Assembly: GCF_002216005.1 (NCBI RefSeq)
Contig: NZ_NIQC01000008.1
Coordinates: 20,354 to 84,353 of the forward strand
DNA length: 64,000 bases
Source of the DNA: Natranaerobius trueperi
GTDB taxonomy: Bacteria; Bacillota; Natranaerobiia; Natranaerobiales; Natranaerobiaceae
Direction of reading: 5' to 3'
Shown here: positions 55,141 to 64,000 of the stretch, in pieces
How positions within the stretch are numbered: position 1 is the first letter of the stretch
Layout: each line of letters starts with the position of its first letter
The notes under the pieces: model-generated
The model's input: the letters and a program-made list of their open reading frames with translations, nothing else
Database searches by the model: none
What the model was told of the DNA's origin: nothing
Position numbers and translations under genes: made by a program

Positions 55141-55555
55141 TATTTAGATACCTGTTATAAGATATTATTAGAAGTTGTTCTCACCTCTAAAAATCTTTTT
55201 AAGGGTAATGATGTCTATTTATGGGAAAGATTGGCTTTCTTAAAAAAATAAGTTAGACAAAATGGAATTTTGCTTAAGAAAACAATCTAACTTACAAAAC
55301 GACCTTCCCCATTTTTAAATATGGCTGTTTTTTCCACTTGAGTGGAAAAGCAACTAAAGCAATACAATCTTACTAGGAAGACTTATAGGTAGATCCACAG
55401 TATGTTTATAAAAGAAATTATTGGGATAACAACATTTCTTCGGTCATAATATAGCTGAAGCCTGCATTAAGACACATGTACAACTTAAAAAATCTAAAAA
55501 AGAAACTCTTAGCTAATTGATTCAAGCATACAGTCCTCAAAAAGTCCATAATATT
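55136..55555 (+). pseudogene. decayed copy of the TPR gene
   Basis: From 55136 to about 55404 the DNA matches 46596-46872 of the TPR gene with mostly single-base changes ('agatacctgttataa', 'gatgtctatttatggg', 'aaacaatctaacttac'), but with small deletions and stops, for example CTTATTTCACCAAG reduced to CTTAAAA. Beyond that, 55440-55555 reads GHNIAEACIKTHVQLKKSKK and later pieces like a TPR tail. There is no start codon. It is a truncated, inactive paralogue. Confidence 0.75.
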
Positions 55556-55592
55556 AATATTGATTAGATTTTTTAGGGAAGGATGTGAAATT

Positions 55593-56024
55593 ATGAAAAA
55601 TCTTATTATTCAGATTTCATTTGCTACAATATGTTTCATTTACCTGTTGCCTTATATGTTTACAGAAGTTCCAGAAGTTATTGATTTAATTTTGAGTAAT
55701 TTTATAAGAATTATAGGAGTAGGTATACTACTTTTGTCAATAATTTTATATCTATTTCAAGATGAAAAGATAAAGATACGCTCAACAATTAAGAAGACTA
55801 TTGCGAACATAAATTTAGGAATTAAAGAAAAAGAAGAAGTTAAATACCCGAAAATAACTGAATGCAAAAAAGAAAATCAACATTATCATGTAAAAATCAA
55901 ACTGTTACCCGGTATATGTGGCGAAGACTTTATTAAAAAGAAGCAATATTTTGACTCAGCGCTTAAAACAAAAACAGATATTTACGAAAAAAATGGTTGC
56001 GTGCATATGCAATTTCCGAAATAA
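55593..56024 (+). CDS. small membrane protein, unknown (FtsK-like N-terminus possible)
   Basis: 143 residues from the ATG at 55593, chosen for the GGAAGGATGTG site before it; an in-frame TTG at 55560 would add 11 residues. Two hydrophobic segments (ISFATICFIYLLPYMF; FIRIIGVGILLLSIILYLF) are followed by a soluble part with YHVKIKLLPGICGEDFIKK and CVHMQFPK. The pattern LPxGxxxxDF after two helices recalls the N-terminus of FtsK/Tcp-type conjugation proteins, so it could be a truncated remnant; this is speculative. 56025-56488 holds no gene I can support. Confidence 0.5.
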   Translation: MKNLIIQISFATICFIYLLPYMFTEVPEVIDLILSNFIRIIGVGILLLSIILYLFQDEKIKIRSTIKKTIANINLGIKEKEEVKYPKITECKKENQHYHVKIKLLPGICGEDFIKKKQYFDSALKTKTDIYEKNGCVHMQFPK

Positions 56025-56488
56025 TTTGCTAGGCAAAACGACCCGTCAGCTTATGATGGCAGTCGTTAACTCTATTGAACTTTTTAACTTGTACTCTTGC
56101 CTTGACTTTAGAGCCTTTTATCTTCTTCTATTTTTAATCTGCAAAATTCAGTAAAACCTTCGAAAGTTGGATCTCAGACTTTTCAACACTAAAAATGCCA
56201 TCCTTTAAGGAGGTGTCTGAAAACCTCTTTAAACTCTCATTATCTGGAAATTCTGAAGATCTTATTTTTAGATATATTATACATTTTCAGTTTTTTCGAT
56301 TTATTAACCTCCTCCGACTTCCTACATACACACCAATTAGGTTTCTGTCTTAATATTTAAAATTCGATTATTATATTAAAATACCTACAAAAACTGCAAG
56401 ATTGTTTTTGAAAAATTTCATTAACTACACAATATAGGCATCCACAAAACAATTTTAATACTGATAGAAAAAAAGTCGGGTATAAAAA

Positions 56489-56520
56489 CAAACTGACCCC
56501 AGGTATGGGTGTCAGCTAGG
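56489..56520 (-). terminator. terminator of the metallo-beta-lactamase gene, repeat of 47217-47255
   Basis: CTGAC...GTCAG with CCC/GGG inside, followed on the minus strand by TTTGTTTTTAT, 8 bases after the stop of the gene at 56528. The 26-base core 'ctgaccccaggtatgggtgt...' is identical to the terminator after the TPR gene. Confidence 0.75.
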
Positions 56521-56527
56521 TTTTAGG

Positions 56528-57991
56528 TTATTCAACATATGCAGTTCCTTCTTCTTTTATATCCTCAAGACGTTGATCTGCAATACCATGAATTTGAGTA
56601 AGTTGATCTAAAGAATCAAAAGGTCGTGATTCTTTTATTTCTTCAGCTCTTGTCTCACTAATATGAGTTATTTCTTGTAACTCTTCTTTTGAAGCAGTAT
56701 TTATATTAACTTCTCCTATTGGTTCTTTTTCATCATCTTCTGGTTCATCCTTCTCAGCAACTTCCCCGTCCCAAGGTTTAACATTAGAATCCCAGTCATC
56801 GTCATCTAGAGTTACTACTATATCCCCTTGATAATCATTCCTATATATATCTACACCATTTTCCTGTAAGCGATGAAGTACTTTTTCATCAGGATGACCA
56901 TACCTATTATCTTCACCTACTTGTATTACAGCAGCTTCAGGGTCAACGTTATCCAAAAACTCTTCACTAGTACTGGTACTAGATCCATGATGACCAACTT
57001 TTAAAATTTCGCTAGGTAGTTCTTGACTATTTTCAATCATCATTTCCTCTGATGGCTTTTCAGCATCACCTGTTAAGAGAATAGAGTTGTCTTCATAATC
57101 TATATTTAAAACTAGATTAAGATCATGTATATCTCCTTCATGATCTTCTGGTGGATGAATGAATTGAGCATCAACAGATTCAACATCTAATGTGTCACCT
57201 TTCTTCGCAGTTTGTAAATCTGTTTTTTCATTAGCTAGTTCATAGTACTCTTCATAAGTTTCAGTATCATGTTCAACACCACTATCATAGGTTACTTCTA
57301 CTTCAAACTTATCATATACTTCAGAAAGACCACCAATATGATCAGCATGAGGGTGACTTGCTACAACTTTGTGAATTATATCAACATCTAATTCTTTGAT
57401 ATAATTCACTACTGTTTCGCCTTCCCAATTATCTCCAGCATCAACTAAAATATTTTTATCAGGAGCTTCTAGAAATATGGCATCCCCCTGACCAACATCA
57501 ATAAAATGAGCTATAAGTTCATCATCAGAATCTTTTTCTGAAGTTACTGTATCTTTTGACTCTTCTTCTTTATCCGGCATAGTTATATCTACTGTATTAG
57601 TAGCACCATCCCAACTAACTTCTCCCCCGAAAGCTTTTCCTGCAAACCGAAGGGGTACATAAGTATATCCTTCAAAAGTTTGTGCTTTTACATCTAAATC
57701 TTCTTGTTCATCATCTACAGTAGCTTCATTACTACCTAGTGGTATTTCAACTACAGTATCGTCTAATGTACCTGAAGCTGTTTGTGTATCTGGATCCCAA
57801 TCCATTTCAGCACCTATACCTTCAAATACATCACGTGCTGGAAGTAGAGTTCTTCCTTTTTCCATACGAGCTGGCTCATCTAACTCAACTTCATCTCCAT
57901 CTACAATTACATCTACCTCCATAGAGTCGTCCGCTAAAACTGATGAACTTAGAAACAGCATTAGCATTAAGGATAAAGCTAAAATTTTCAA
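56528..57991 (-). CDS. secreted ComEC-like metallo-beta-lactamase with ComEA-like HhH tail
   Basis: 487 residues. Signal peptide at 1-20 (ILALSLMLMLFLSSSVLA). About 25-140: copper-amine-oxidase-N-like domain (RTLLPARDVFEGIGAEMDWD, YVPLRFAGKAFGGEVSWDG), typical of exported Firmicutes proteins. About 158-415: metallo-beta-lactamase fold as in the C-terminal part of ComEC (IAHFIDVGQGDAIF, zinc motif ASHPHADHIGG at 211-221, LVLNIDYEDNSILLTGDAEK, LKVGHHGSSTSTSEE). About 428-487: helix-hairpin-helix DNA-binding tail as in ComEA (VNINTASKEELQEITHI). The very acidic composition suggests a salty environment. Likely an extracellular nuclease or DNA-handling protein; single gene with its own terminator. 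Confidence 0.88.
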   Translation of the reverse strand: MKILALSLMLMLFLSSSVLADDSMEVDVIVDGDEVELDEPARMEKGRTLLPARDVFEGIGAEMDWDPDTQTASGTLDDTVVEIPLGSNEATVDDEQEDLDVKAQTFEGYTYVPLRFAGKAFGGEVSWDGATNTVDITMPDKEEESKDTVTSEKDSDDELIAHFIDVGQGDAIFLEAPDKNILVDAGDNWEGETVVNYIKELDVDIIHKVVASHPHADHIGGLSEVYDKFEVEVTYDSGVEHDTETYEEYYELANEKTDLQTAKKGDTLDVESVDAQFIHPPEDHEGDIHDLNLVLNIDYEDNSILLTGDAEKPSEEMMIENSQELPSEILKVGHHGSSTSTSEEFLDNVDPEAAVIQVGEDNRYGHPDEKVLHRLQENGVDIYRNDYQGDIVVTLDDDDWDSNVKPWDGEVAEKDEPEDDEKEPIGEVNINTASKEELQEITHISETRAEEIKESRPFDSLDQLTQIHGIADQRLEDIKEEGTAYVE

Positions 57992-58117
57992 ATAACCACC
58001 TCCAAATAGTTAATTCAATCGTTAAAACAACACCTATATTTACCATTTCTTTAATTTTATGGTAAATCCTTCTTAGGAAATAATGAATCTACTTGGAGGT
58101 AACAAAAAAATTAAATA

Positions 58118-60658
58118 TTATGTTTTAAACCACATACTAATAATTTCTTTTAATACTGTTTTAGCATGTAACTGTAATTCTCTAAACTCAAATAATTGGT
58201 TTTCAGATTTAGTTATCACTTCAAAATTATCTCTATCTTTCCTTTCTACTACTAAACCTGGAAACTCTAGAATTTCAAACCGATCAGTAATAGTTATGGT
58301 ATCTTTAGGAAACTTAACATCAGTTTTCTTTTCAATCCGTCTAAGCTCTTTTAAAAGACGCATCTCTTCCCAAGTAAGGTGTAGCTCTGGGTAAGTCTTT
58401 GCTTCATTGAATATGTACCAGTTAGTAAATTGTGGACCTTTTGGCCCATAACCCCTAGGTTGAATTGGATGATCTAAACTTTTCCATTCATCTACTACAA
58501 ATTTAACAGCTAATCTATCAGGATGTGTAGCTTTTTCTGCTTCTGTTATATTCTTTCTAGGAAGGATATAATACTCACTTACCTTCCCATAGTAAAAAAT
58601 CCCCTGCTTTTGAGTATTGTAAAACTTTCTTTTCGATTGATATATAGCAACATACTTAATTAATCCTAATTGGTTTTTTACTTGATCAAGATAAGTGTAG
58701 TACATATTATTTTCTAAACAGACTTCAAGCTGACTTGATCTTTTTAAAGGTCCTATTAATACATCATTGATTTGTTCTTTTTTATCATAATAAGATTTGG
58801 TCCCTTTTTGTACAACAGATCGTTCAAAAGCTGTATCAGAGGACTCTAGTAATAAATCATCTAGAAAATTCTCTACTAATTTAGTTTGACTTGGTAAAAA
58901 CGGTAAAGCTCCAATACTTATTTCAGAAATACTGTCATAAAATTTGCTGGGCTTTCCATCTTCTATCCCAGCAAATGCATTTTCATTATTATGAGGAAAT
59001 AGTACAAAAGCTCCAAAAATATCTCTTGTATAATTATCATTATTTTTGTTATTTGCTACAATAGCATCTCTATAACGGTGCATAGCATTTATTGTATCTA
59101 CAGGAGGTCCTATTTGATTAAACTTCACTTTATATTCAGAGCTTGTATCTAATCGATATTTAGCATCAAAAACGTATTGATAGCGAACATTAGAATCACT
59201 TTTCTTTAAGCTTAAAATATTATCTGGATGTTGTCCTATAGTTGGTAAATTATTAAAAGCACGATTATATGATACTATAAACTCTTCATTGGTTTTAGGA
59301 TCATGATACTTAAGTTGAGATTCTTCACCCTTTTGTAAACGTACAACTATTCCCGATCTATCTAAAGTAACTAAGTTATTACTAACAAGATTATACTTAT
59401 TTCTAAGAAGTGCATTTAACTTTAAAAAGCACCAGTACTCATAGAGTACTGCAATATCTTTTAAAGACATATTAAATATATCTGAACTAATATTTAATCC
59501 CTTTTGTATCATTAAGTAATATTTATAAACATCGCGATACCCAGCACCCATTTGCATAACTAAAGAGCTTTTTTCTAAACGATGTAAGTTACCTACATTC
59601 TGTAAAAAACTATTGTTTATAAAATTACGTATTTTAGTGCGCATTTTATAGATTTTATCTAATAAATCATCATTAGCATCTAGTTTTTCCTTTTTTATCT
59701 TTTCAGAAAAACGTTTTAAACGTCTGTCTACTATAAGTAAGATCCACTTTAAAAATCTATTTTCATAAGTGTCATAGCTAAGCTCTTTTTTACTATCTAA
59801 TACTTTTTTTGGTATATAACTAGTATTATTTATACTAATTCCTTTGTTATAGCTTTTTTGCATTACATATGGCCTTTTCTGTAACCACCTCATAGTCTCT
59901 TTATTTGTCCTTTTAGCTTTTTCTGGCCTAACTACTCTATTTAAGGGAACTATCTTATGATGTGGTTGCCTTCTCACCCGCTCCAAAGCATCACAAAATT
60001 TATCAAAGATAGTAGATATAATAGTGAAAAATTCAGCTTCTGAAGGTGTTTCTTCCTGTGTTAGTGTAGTTGAGAGAAAAGTTTTTCTTAAAAAATCAAA
60101 AGCTAAGTTATATACCTCTTGGTTAACCTCCTGTAACATCTGTTGAAAGTCATCAAGATAATCTAATTTACTAGGAAATACTTCTATTTCAAATGCAAAT
60201 ATTTCTTCTTCATTCTCTTTTAACACAAACCTAGAAAAACCAACATCATTTCTAAAGTTTATAACTCCTGAGTATACTCTACCACTTTTTCCAGTTGGAG
60301 TTACAATATCACTAGAGTATGAGTTATCATACGTCAGTGAATATTGGTTATTTTCTTTTTTTACTTCTAATATAATTTCATAGTTTGTTTGTTCAAAAAA
60401 GAAAGGTTCAATCTGTCCTTTATTATAAGGTATTAGATTATTAGAACTATGATCATATATATAAACTTTGTAATTTTGATCTATCAAAGCTTCAAAACTA
60501 ATATGACTCTTTTTAAAGTTACCTTCAGAGTTATTTAGACCCAAAGCTTGTACATTAGGATGAACTGGGGATCCCTTAATTGATAGTGTAAATATATCAG
60601 ATTCTATAACTAATAGTTCTACAGCTTTAGAGCCAGAAGGAGGTGAAACCATCTTCAT
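58118..60658 (-). CDS. DUF2357-type (McrC-like) nuclease subunit
   Basis: 846 residues. The start ATG at 60658 is behind GGGAGG and overlaps the AAA+ gene by 32 bases. The N-terminal 230 residues are beta-rich (DUF2357-like). The central helical part has YENRFLKWILLIVDRRLKRF and LYEYWCFLKLNALLRN. The PD-(D/E)XK core lies near residue 495: VRYQYVFDAKYRLDTSS gives the D-x-K pair. A C-terminal 200-residue region continues past the nuclease (VKFVVDEWKSLDHPIQPRG) and probably adds recognition. This is the effector of a McrBC-like type IV system with the gene at 60627. Confidence 0.82.
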   Translation of the reverse strand: MKMVSPPSGSKAVELLVIESDIFTLSIKGSPVHPNVQALGLNNSEGNFKKSHISFEALIDQNYKVYIYDHSSNNLIPYNKGQIEPFFFEQTNYEIILEVKKENNQYSLTYDNSYSSDIVTPTGKSGRVYSGVINFRNDVGFSRFVLKENEEEIFAFEIEVFPSKLDYLDDFQQMLQEVNQEVYNLAFDFLRKTFLSTTLTQEETPSEAEFFTIISTIFDKFCDALERVRRQPHHKIVPLNRVVRPEKAKRTNKETMRWLQKRPYVMQKSYNKGISINNTSYIPKKVLDSKKELSYDTYENRFLKWILLIVDRRLKRFSEKIKKEKLDANDDLLDKIYKMRTKIRNFINNSFLQNVGNLHRLEKSSLVMQMGAGYRDVYKYYLMIQKGLNISSDIFNMSLKDIAVLYEYWCFLKLNALLRNKYNLVSNNLVTLDRSGIVVRLQKGEESQLKYHDPKTNEEFIVSYNRAFNNLPTIGQHPDNILSLKKSDSNVRYQYVFDAKYRLDTSSEYKVKFNQIGPPVDTINAMHRYRDAIVANNKNNDNYTRDIFGAFVLFPHNNENAFAGIEDGKPSKFYDSISEISIGALPFLPSQTKLVENFLDDLLLESSDTAFERSVVQKGTKSYYDKKEQINDVLIGPLKRSSQLEVCLENNMYYTYLDQVKNQLGLIKYVAIYQSKRKFYNTQKQGIFYYGKVSEYYILPRKNITEAEKATHPDRLAVKFVVDEWKSLDHPIQPRGYGPKGPQFTNWYIFNEAKTYPELHLTWEEMRLLKELRRIEKKTDVKFPKDTITITDRFEILEFPGLVVERKDRDNFEVITKSENQLFEFRELQLHAKTVLKEIISMWFKT

Positions 60659-62573
60659 TAAACCTCCCTAACATAAATTCAGCTTTACTTTTCGTTAAAG
60701 GATAATTACTAGAACATAAATCAATTATCTTTTCTAATGTTTCCTCTACTTTTAGAGAACTACCTTGAATTCTTGGGAGGATCTTTTGCATTAACTGAAA
60801 ATCTACTGCCGTATTTTCAGTTAATAGACCATAGTATCTATTGTTTACTAAATAAAAACAATATTCATCTCGTACTCGATACCCAATATGTAATCCAGCT
60901 TCTTTTAAAGTAGAATTAATTTGTTCTAATAATTCTACTTGTTTTTTAATATAATCTTCATTACCCTGATAGCAGTCCTTTAATGTTAGATATCTAGTTT
61001 TAAACACATTATTATGAGCTTTTTTAGGTAAAACATCTTCAGTTGGTATATCATCAGGAAGATGATTTAAATCAACTTCATTAAACTCAATTGTATTTGC
61101 CCTGTCTAAAACTTTACGACTAAAGGAATGAGTAGTTTCATCCATATTAACTGTACCAATAATGTAGAGGTTTTCAGGGAAAATTAATTTTTCACCTAAC
61201 CCCTCTACTGGCATTGGTGAACTTATAATTTTATTTCCTTGGTTTTTTCTAGTTTCCATTACACTTAAAATATCACTGAAATAATATTCTACTCTTGCTA
61301 GATTCATTTCGTCTAAACAGACAAAGTATGGATGTTCTAAATCATTCTCTGCTTTTCTTATAATCTTAGTTAGTTCACCTTCAACAAACTCTCCTTGTAA
61401 GTTCTTATAACCTAATAGGTCAGAGCTATCATTCCAATCTGGACGTACTGGAATTAAATTAAACTGACCATTTTCTCTAGTTGCTCCTAATGAGTTTGCA
61501 ACTAACTCCACTAATTTACTCTTCCCTGTCCCAGATATTCCAGCTAATATTACAAAAGGTTTAGATTTTAAAGATAGTAAGAAGTTTTTGATCATTTCTT
61601 TTGAAAACACAAACCCTTTACTATGTACAAATGAAGATACATGATTACTTACTTCACTTAGAAAATTAGCATTAAACTCTTCTTTTTTAGTTTGATTAGA
61701 ATGTTTATTTCCATCAGATAGTCTAGCATATTTAGTTAAGGGGATATTTCTTTCCAGTATAAAATATGAATGCCCCCTCTCATCTTTTTCTATACTTTGT
61801 ATCTCAAACTCACCCTCAAAATAAAAAAGTGAATTCTTTTCTTCTCGAACAAAAGGTAATACCGAATATCTTTTATCTTTAAACTTCATTATCGCCTGGT
61901 TCGAATTAATTTTCTCATTATATTCTGTGACATCATCAATTTCATGACCATCTAGATAATATTTTAAGTAATTTTTTTTATCATCTAACCACTCATTAGG
62001 GTATTCTTGTCCATCTATCGTACACAAAATAATTACCGATTTTAATTCATCAACTTCGATTGGGGAAATTTCTTTTACCAGATTTTGACCTAAGATTGAT
62101 GCTATATCTTCTTCAGATACTGTATATCCATAATCTAATTCTTTCAGATCATCTATTTTAAGCCAGTTATTATCTATTTTCTTATAATAATCGTAAAGTT
62201 GTTTATAAGCTACCTTTCTAAGTTCTAATAGATTATAGCCCTTCTTAAGTTCGGCAAAAACATTTTCACGAAACTTTATCTTATTTGAGCCATCATAATC
62301 TATAAAATCTCTTAATGCATTAATGGGTGTCCCAATAATATCATTAATTGATCTAGTTAGTTGGCCTGCTTTATACATTTTTGTTCCTTCTTTTTCCGGC
62401 TTCTTTCCATTTTTATAGCGATACAGATAAAAATTATAAAAGTTATCTTCTACATCCTTTATATCAGCAATTCCTTTGTCATCTATATTTTTTAACATAG
62501 CTAATATAGTAGCCATCATATATGAAGTGCTTCCTCCATGAAACTTCTGGTCGAATTGTTTTATTACAGACAT
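60627..62573 (-). CDS. McrB-like AAA+ ATPase/GTPase of the DUF2357 system
   Basis: 648 residues. 1-330: an N-terminal region without a clear family; it includes ISPIEVDELKSVIILCTIDG. AAA+ core: Walker A AGISGTGKSKL (344-354), FNLIPVRPDWNDSSDLLGYK, Walker B FVCLDEMNLARVEYYFSDIL (417-436), sensor IIGTVNMDETTHSFSRKVL (471-489). The Walker and sensor forms differ from both McrB proteins above (GPPGTGKT, MNT), placing it in a separate AAA+ branch usually paired with DUF2357 proteins. It reads into the nuclease gene, overlapping it by 32 bases. Confidence 0.85.
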   Translation of the reverse strand: MSVIKQFDQKFHGGSTSYMMATILAMLKNIDDKGIADIKDVEDNFYNFYLYRYKNGKKPEKEGTKMYKAGQLTRSINDIIGTPINALRDFIDYDGSNKIKFRENVFAELKKGYNLLELRKVAYKQLYDYYKKIDNNWLKIDDLKELDYGYTVSEEDIASILGQNLVKEISPIEVDELKSVIILCTIDGQEYPNEWLDDKKNYLKYYLDGHEIDDVTEYNEKINSNQAIMKFKDKRYSVLPFVREEKNSLFYFEGEFEIQSIEKDERGHSYFILERNIPLTKYARLSDGNKHSNQTKKEEFNANFLSEVSNHVSSFVHSKGFVFSKEMIKNFLLSLKSKPFVILAGISGTGKSKLVELVANSLGATRENGQFNLIPVRPDWNDSSDLLGYKNLQGEFVEGELTKIIRKAENDLEHPYFVCLDEMNLARVEYYFSDILSVMETRKNQGNKIISSPMPVEGLGEKLIFPENLYIIGTVNMDETTHSFSRKVLDRANTIEFNEVDLNHLPDDIPTEDVLPKKAHNNVFKTRYLTLKDCYQGNEDYIKKQVELLEQINSTLKEAGLHIGYRVRDEYCFYLVNNRYYGLLTENTAVDFQLMQKILPRIQGSSLKVEETLEKIIDLCSSNYPLTKSKAEFMLGRFNEDGFTSFWL

Positions 62574-62935
62574 AGTAATCCCTCCGATAAATCAATGTAA
62601 ATTTTTACTATACGTACAGTTCGATTAAAGTTATCGTAATCCTTTCTAATATACGCATAATATAACTCTCTAATAGTTAGTTAAAACCAGATATTAGGTT
62701 TAAAATGGCTATATAATAATAATTTTCTAATTTAATGATGTACTCTAATTCATAAAGCTCTATATTTCAATTAGTATAAGTATCTTATTATTCCCTATCG
62801 CTTTGAGATATAACAAACAATTTTATCTATGTCTCTTTTATGAAAGGGTATTTTAAATTCGTAATTATTTTTATAAAGGTACTTTTTCCAATTCCCTTAA
62901 AAATAGTATCCCATTGGTCCATATCTGGTTATTGA
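62574..62935. other. gene-free spacer between the defence island and the group II intron
   Basis: 362 AT-rich bases with many stops in all frames. I see no gene, repeat or RNA. The sequence next to the intron end (62900-62935) should be 3' exon; it shows no recognisable coding region. Confidence 0.6.
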
Positions 62936-64000
62936 ATCGAGTAGGAGGTAGATAATTAATTTATCTACCGACCTCTCACACCACCAAGCATACCGTCCGG
63001 TACTTGGCGGTTCAATGGTTTGAGTGCAATGCCTCGTATCTTTTGGATATGTCATCATATCCAATTGATGCGAGGTATTCATTTGTTAATGACCTTGATG
63101 ATATCCAGCTATTGGCTATCCGCCAATAACCTTTCCGAGTGTTTGCCCATTCCCAAGCTTTCCCTTTAGCTATTCCAAGTCGTTTGAGGTTCTTAAACCT
63201 CGCACTTATTTTCTTCCATTGCTTCCACAAGTACATTCGAATTCTACGCCTAATCCATTCGTTAAGGGCAGTGATTCTATTCTTCATATCTGCGATGGAG
63301 AAATAGCCTAACCAGCCTGTGGTGAATACTTTAAGCTCTTTAAGTATCTTTTGAATCGATCTACCACGTTTACGACTTGTTATCTGACGTACCCTGTCCT
63401 TGAACCGTTTTACGGACTTCTGGTGCGGTCGGATTCCAACCTTCCCTCTAACTTTGTAGAGGGAATAGCCAAGAAACTTAAGCTTAAGTGGGCTCCCAAT
63501 GTTGCTCTTATCTCGATTCACCTTAAGTTTTAATTTCTCTTCGAGGTATTTTGTACAGCTGGTCATTACTCTTTCAGCGGCTCTCTTACTTTTGACGTAG
63601 ATGATACAGTCATCTGCGTACCTCACAAATTTATGTCCCCTCTTTTCAAGTAGTCGATCAAAACTATTGAGGTAGATATTACTAAGTAGTGGAGACAGGT
63701 TTCCACCTTGTGGAGTACCTTTGGTAGAAGGGCTCAAAAGCCCATTTGACATAACTCCACTCTTTAGAAATTTTCGTATGAGTCGTATGATGGTTTCATC
63801 CTTTACTTGTTCCCTTACCATACCTATCAACAAGTCATGGTTCACAGTGTCAAAATATTTTGCTAGGTCTATGTCAACTGCATATTTGTAGCCTTGGGCG
63901 TAGTAATCTTTTGACCTTTTGATCGCTTGTTGGGCATTACGGTTTGGTCTAAACCCAAAGCTATTATCAGAAAATGTTGGTTCAAATATTGGTTGTAGTA
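62936..64000 (-). mobile_element. group II intron, 3' part, continues past the window
   Basis: The minus strand carries, after the maturase stop codon, domain V (AACCGCCAAGTACCGG then GGTATGCTTGGTGGT, 62980-63013) and domain VI (GGTCGGTAGATAAATTAATT region, 62941-62975), ending with the bacterial 3' terminus CTCCTACTCGAT near 62936. The same arrangement of a conserved 3' end after an ltrA-type gene is typical of bacterial group II introns. The 5' end and most of the ribozyme lie outside the window. Confidence 0.82.
63012..64000 (-). CDS. ltrA: group II intron reverse transcriptase/maturase, N-terminus outside the window
   Basis: The frame is open from the window edge to a stop at 63012 (about 330 codons). 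RT motifs: FEPTFSDNSFGFRPNRNAQQ, YAVDIDLAKYFDTVNHDLL, GTPQGGNLSPLLSNIYLN and the catalytic RYADDCIIYVKS. Then the thumb/X domain (KVNRDKSNIGSPLKLKFLGY) and a short C-terminal maturase region with GKAWEWANTRKGYWRIANSW and LTNEYLASIGYDDI. No HNH endonuclease domain is present at the end. It promotes splicing and retrohoming of the surrounding intron. Confidence 0.95.
   Translation of the reverse strand, partial: LQPIFEPTFSDNSFGFRPNRNAQQAIKRSKDYYAQGYKYAVDIDLAKYFDTVNHDLLIGMVREQVKDETIIRLIRKFLKSGVMSNGLLSPSTKGTPQGGNLSPLLSNIYLNSFDRLLEKRGHKFVRYADDCIIYVKSKRAAERVMTSCTKYLEEKLKLKVNRDKSNIGSPLKLKFLGYSLYKVRGKVGIRPHQKSVKRFKDRVRQITSRKRGRSIQKILKELKVFTTGWLGYFSIADMKNRITALNEWIRRRIRMYLWKQWKKISARFKNLKRLGIAKGKAWEWANTRKGYWRIANSWISSRSLTNEYLASIGYDDISKRYEALHSNH

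Noticed and set aside
55918..56154. 78-codon frame overlapping the end of the small membrane protein
   Set aside because: It overlaps a better supported gene in another frame and lacks an RBS; the translation shows no motif.

Overview
The window looks like a chromosomal segment of a low-GC, anaerobic member of the Firmicutes. The grounds are strong GGAGG-type ribosome binding sites, frequent TTG and GTG starts, AT-rich intergenic DNA, a fused AccD-AccA carboxyltransferase, a FabT-like MarR regulator, siroheme-route heme genes and a selenocysteine MsrA. The exported protein at 56.5-58.0 kb is strikingly acidic, which would fit a halophile or haloalkaliphile of the Natranaerobius type; that is inference only.

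Region 1 (1-18 kb) is core metabolism. A leftward operon holds a YjiH-type membrane protein, a CaiB/BaiF CoA-transferase, an acyl-CoA dehydrogenase and urocanate hydratase (hutU, cut by the window edge). Upstream lies a decayed second hutU (5990-6540) and a rightward AraC-type regulator with a degenerate receiver domain. Next come an MsrA whose catalytic residue is encoded by an in-frame UGA followed by a SECIS-like hairpin, then the fatty-acid cluster marR-accB-accC-accDA with a well-formed promoter and tandem operator palindromes, then resB-ccsB for cytochrome c maturation, and cobA-hemD plus ahbB for siroheme-dependent tetrapyrrole synthesis. The heme cluster is broken at its upstream end: only a frameshifted 3' tail of hemC remains.

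Region 2 (18-62.6 kb) is a dense defence and mobility island read mostly leftward. It carries a 1456-residue helicase-nuclease; a coiled-coil/zinc protein, a PD-(D/E)XK protein and an HNH nuclease; a McrBC pair whose McrB has an EVE-like domain inside its AAA+ core; a second HNH nuclease; a complete type I system (hsdM-hsdS-hsdR) with a YgjP-like metalloprotease; a methylase-specificity fusion lacking the catalytic NPPF motif, with a small partner; a cassette of HEAT protein, PD-(D/E)XK nuclease and unknown protein; a TPR gene and its decayed copy; an IS3-family element that has split a gamma-glutamylcyclotransferase-like gene; a second McrBC pair; a membrane-anchored Mrr-like nuclease; a secreted ComEC/ComEA-like fusion; and a third McrBC-like pair (AAA+ plus DUF2357-type nuclease).

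Region 3 (62.6-64 kb) is an empty spacer and then the 3' part of a group II intron (reverse transcriptase C-terminal part, domains V and VI) that continues past the window. I saw no tRNA, rRNA, integrase or CRISPR array. The best candidates for undescribed biology are the dead methylase-specificity fusion with its partner, the HEAT/nuclease cassette, the 23-26.5 kb cassette and the McrB with an internal EVE domain. The Sec-MsrA is the clearest sequence-level surprise.
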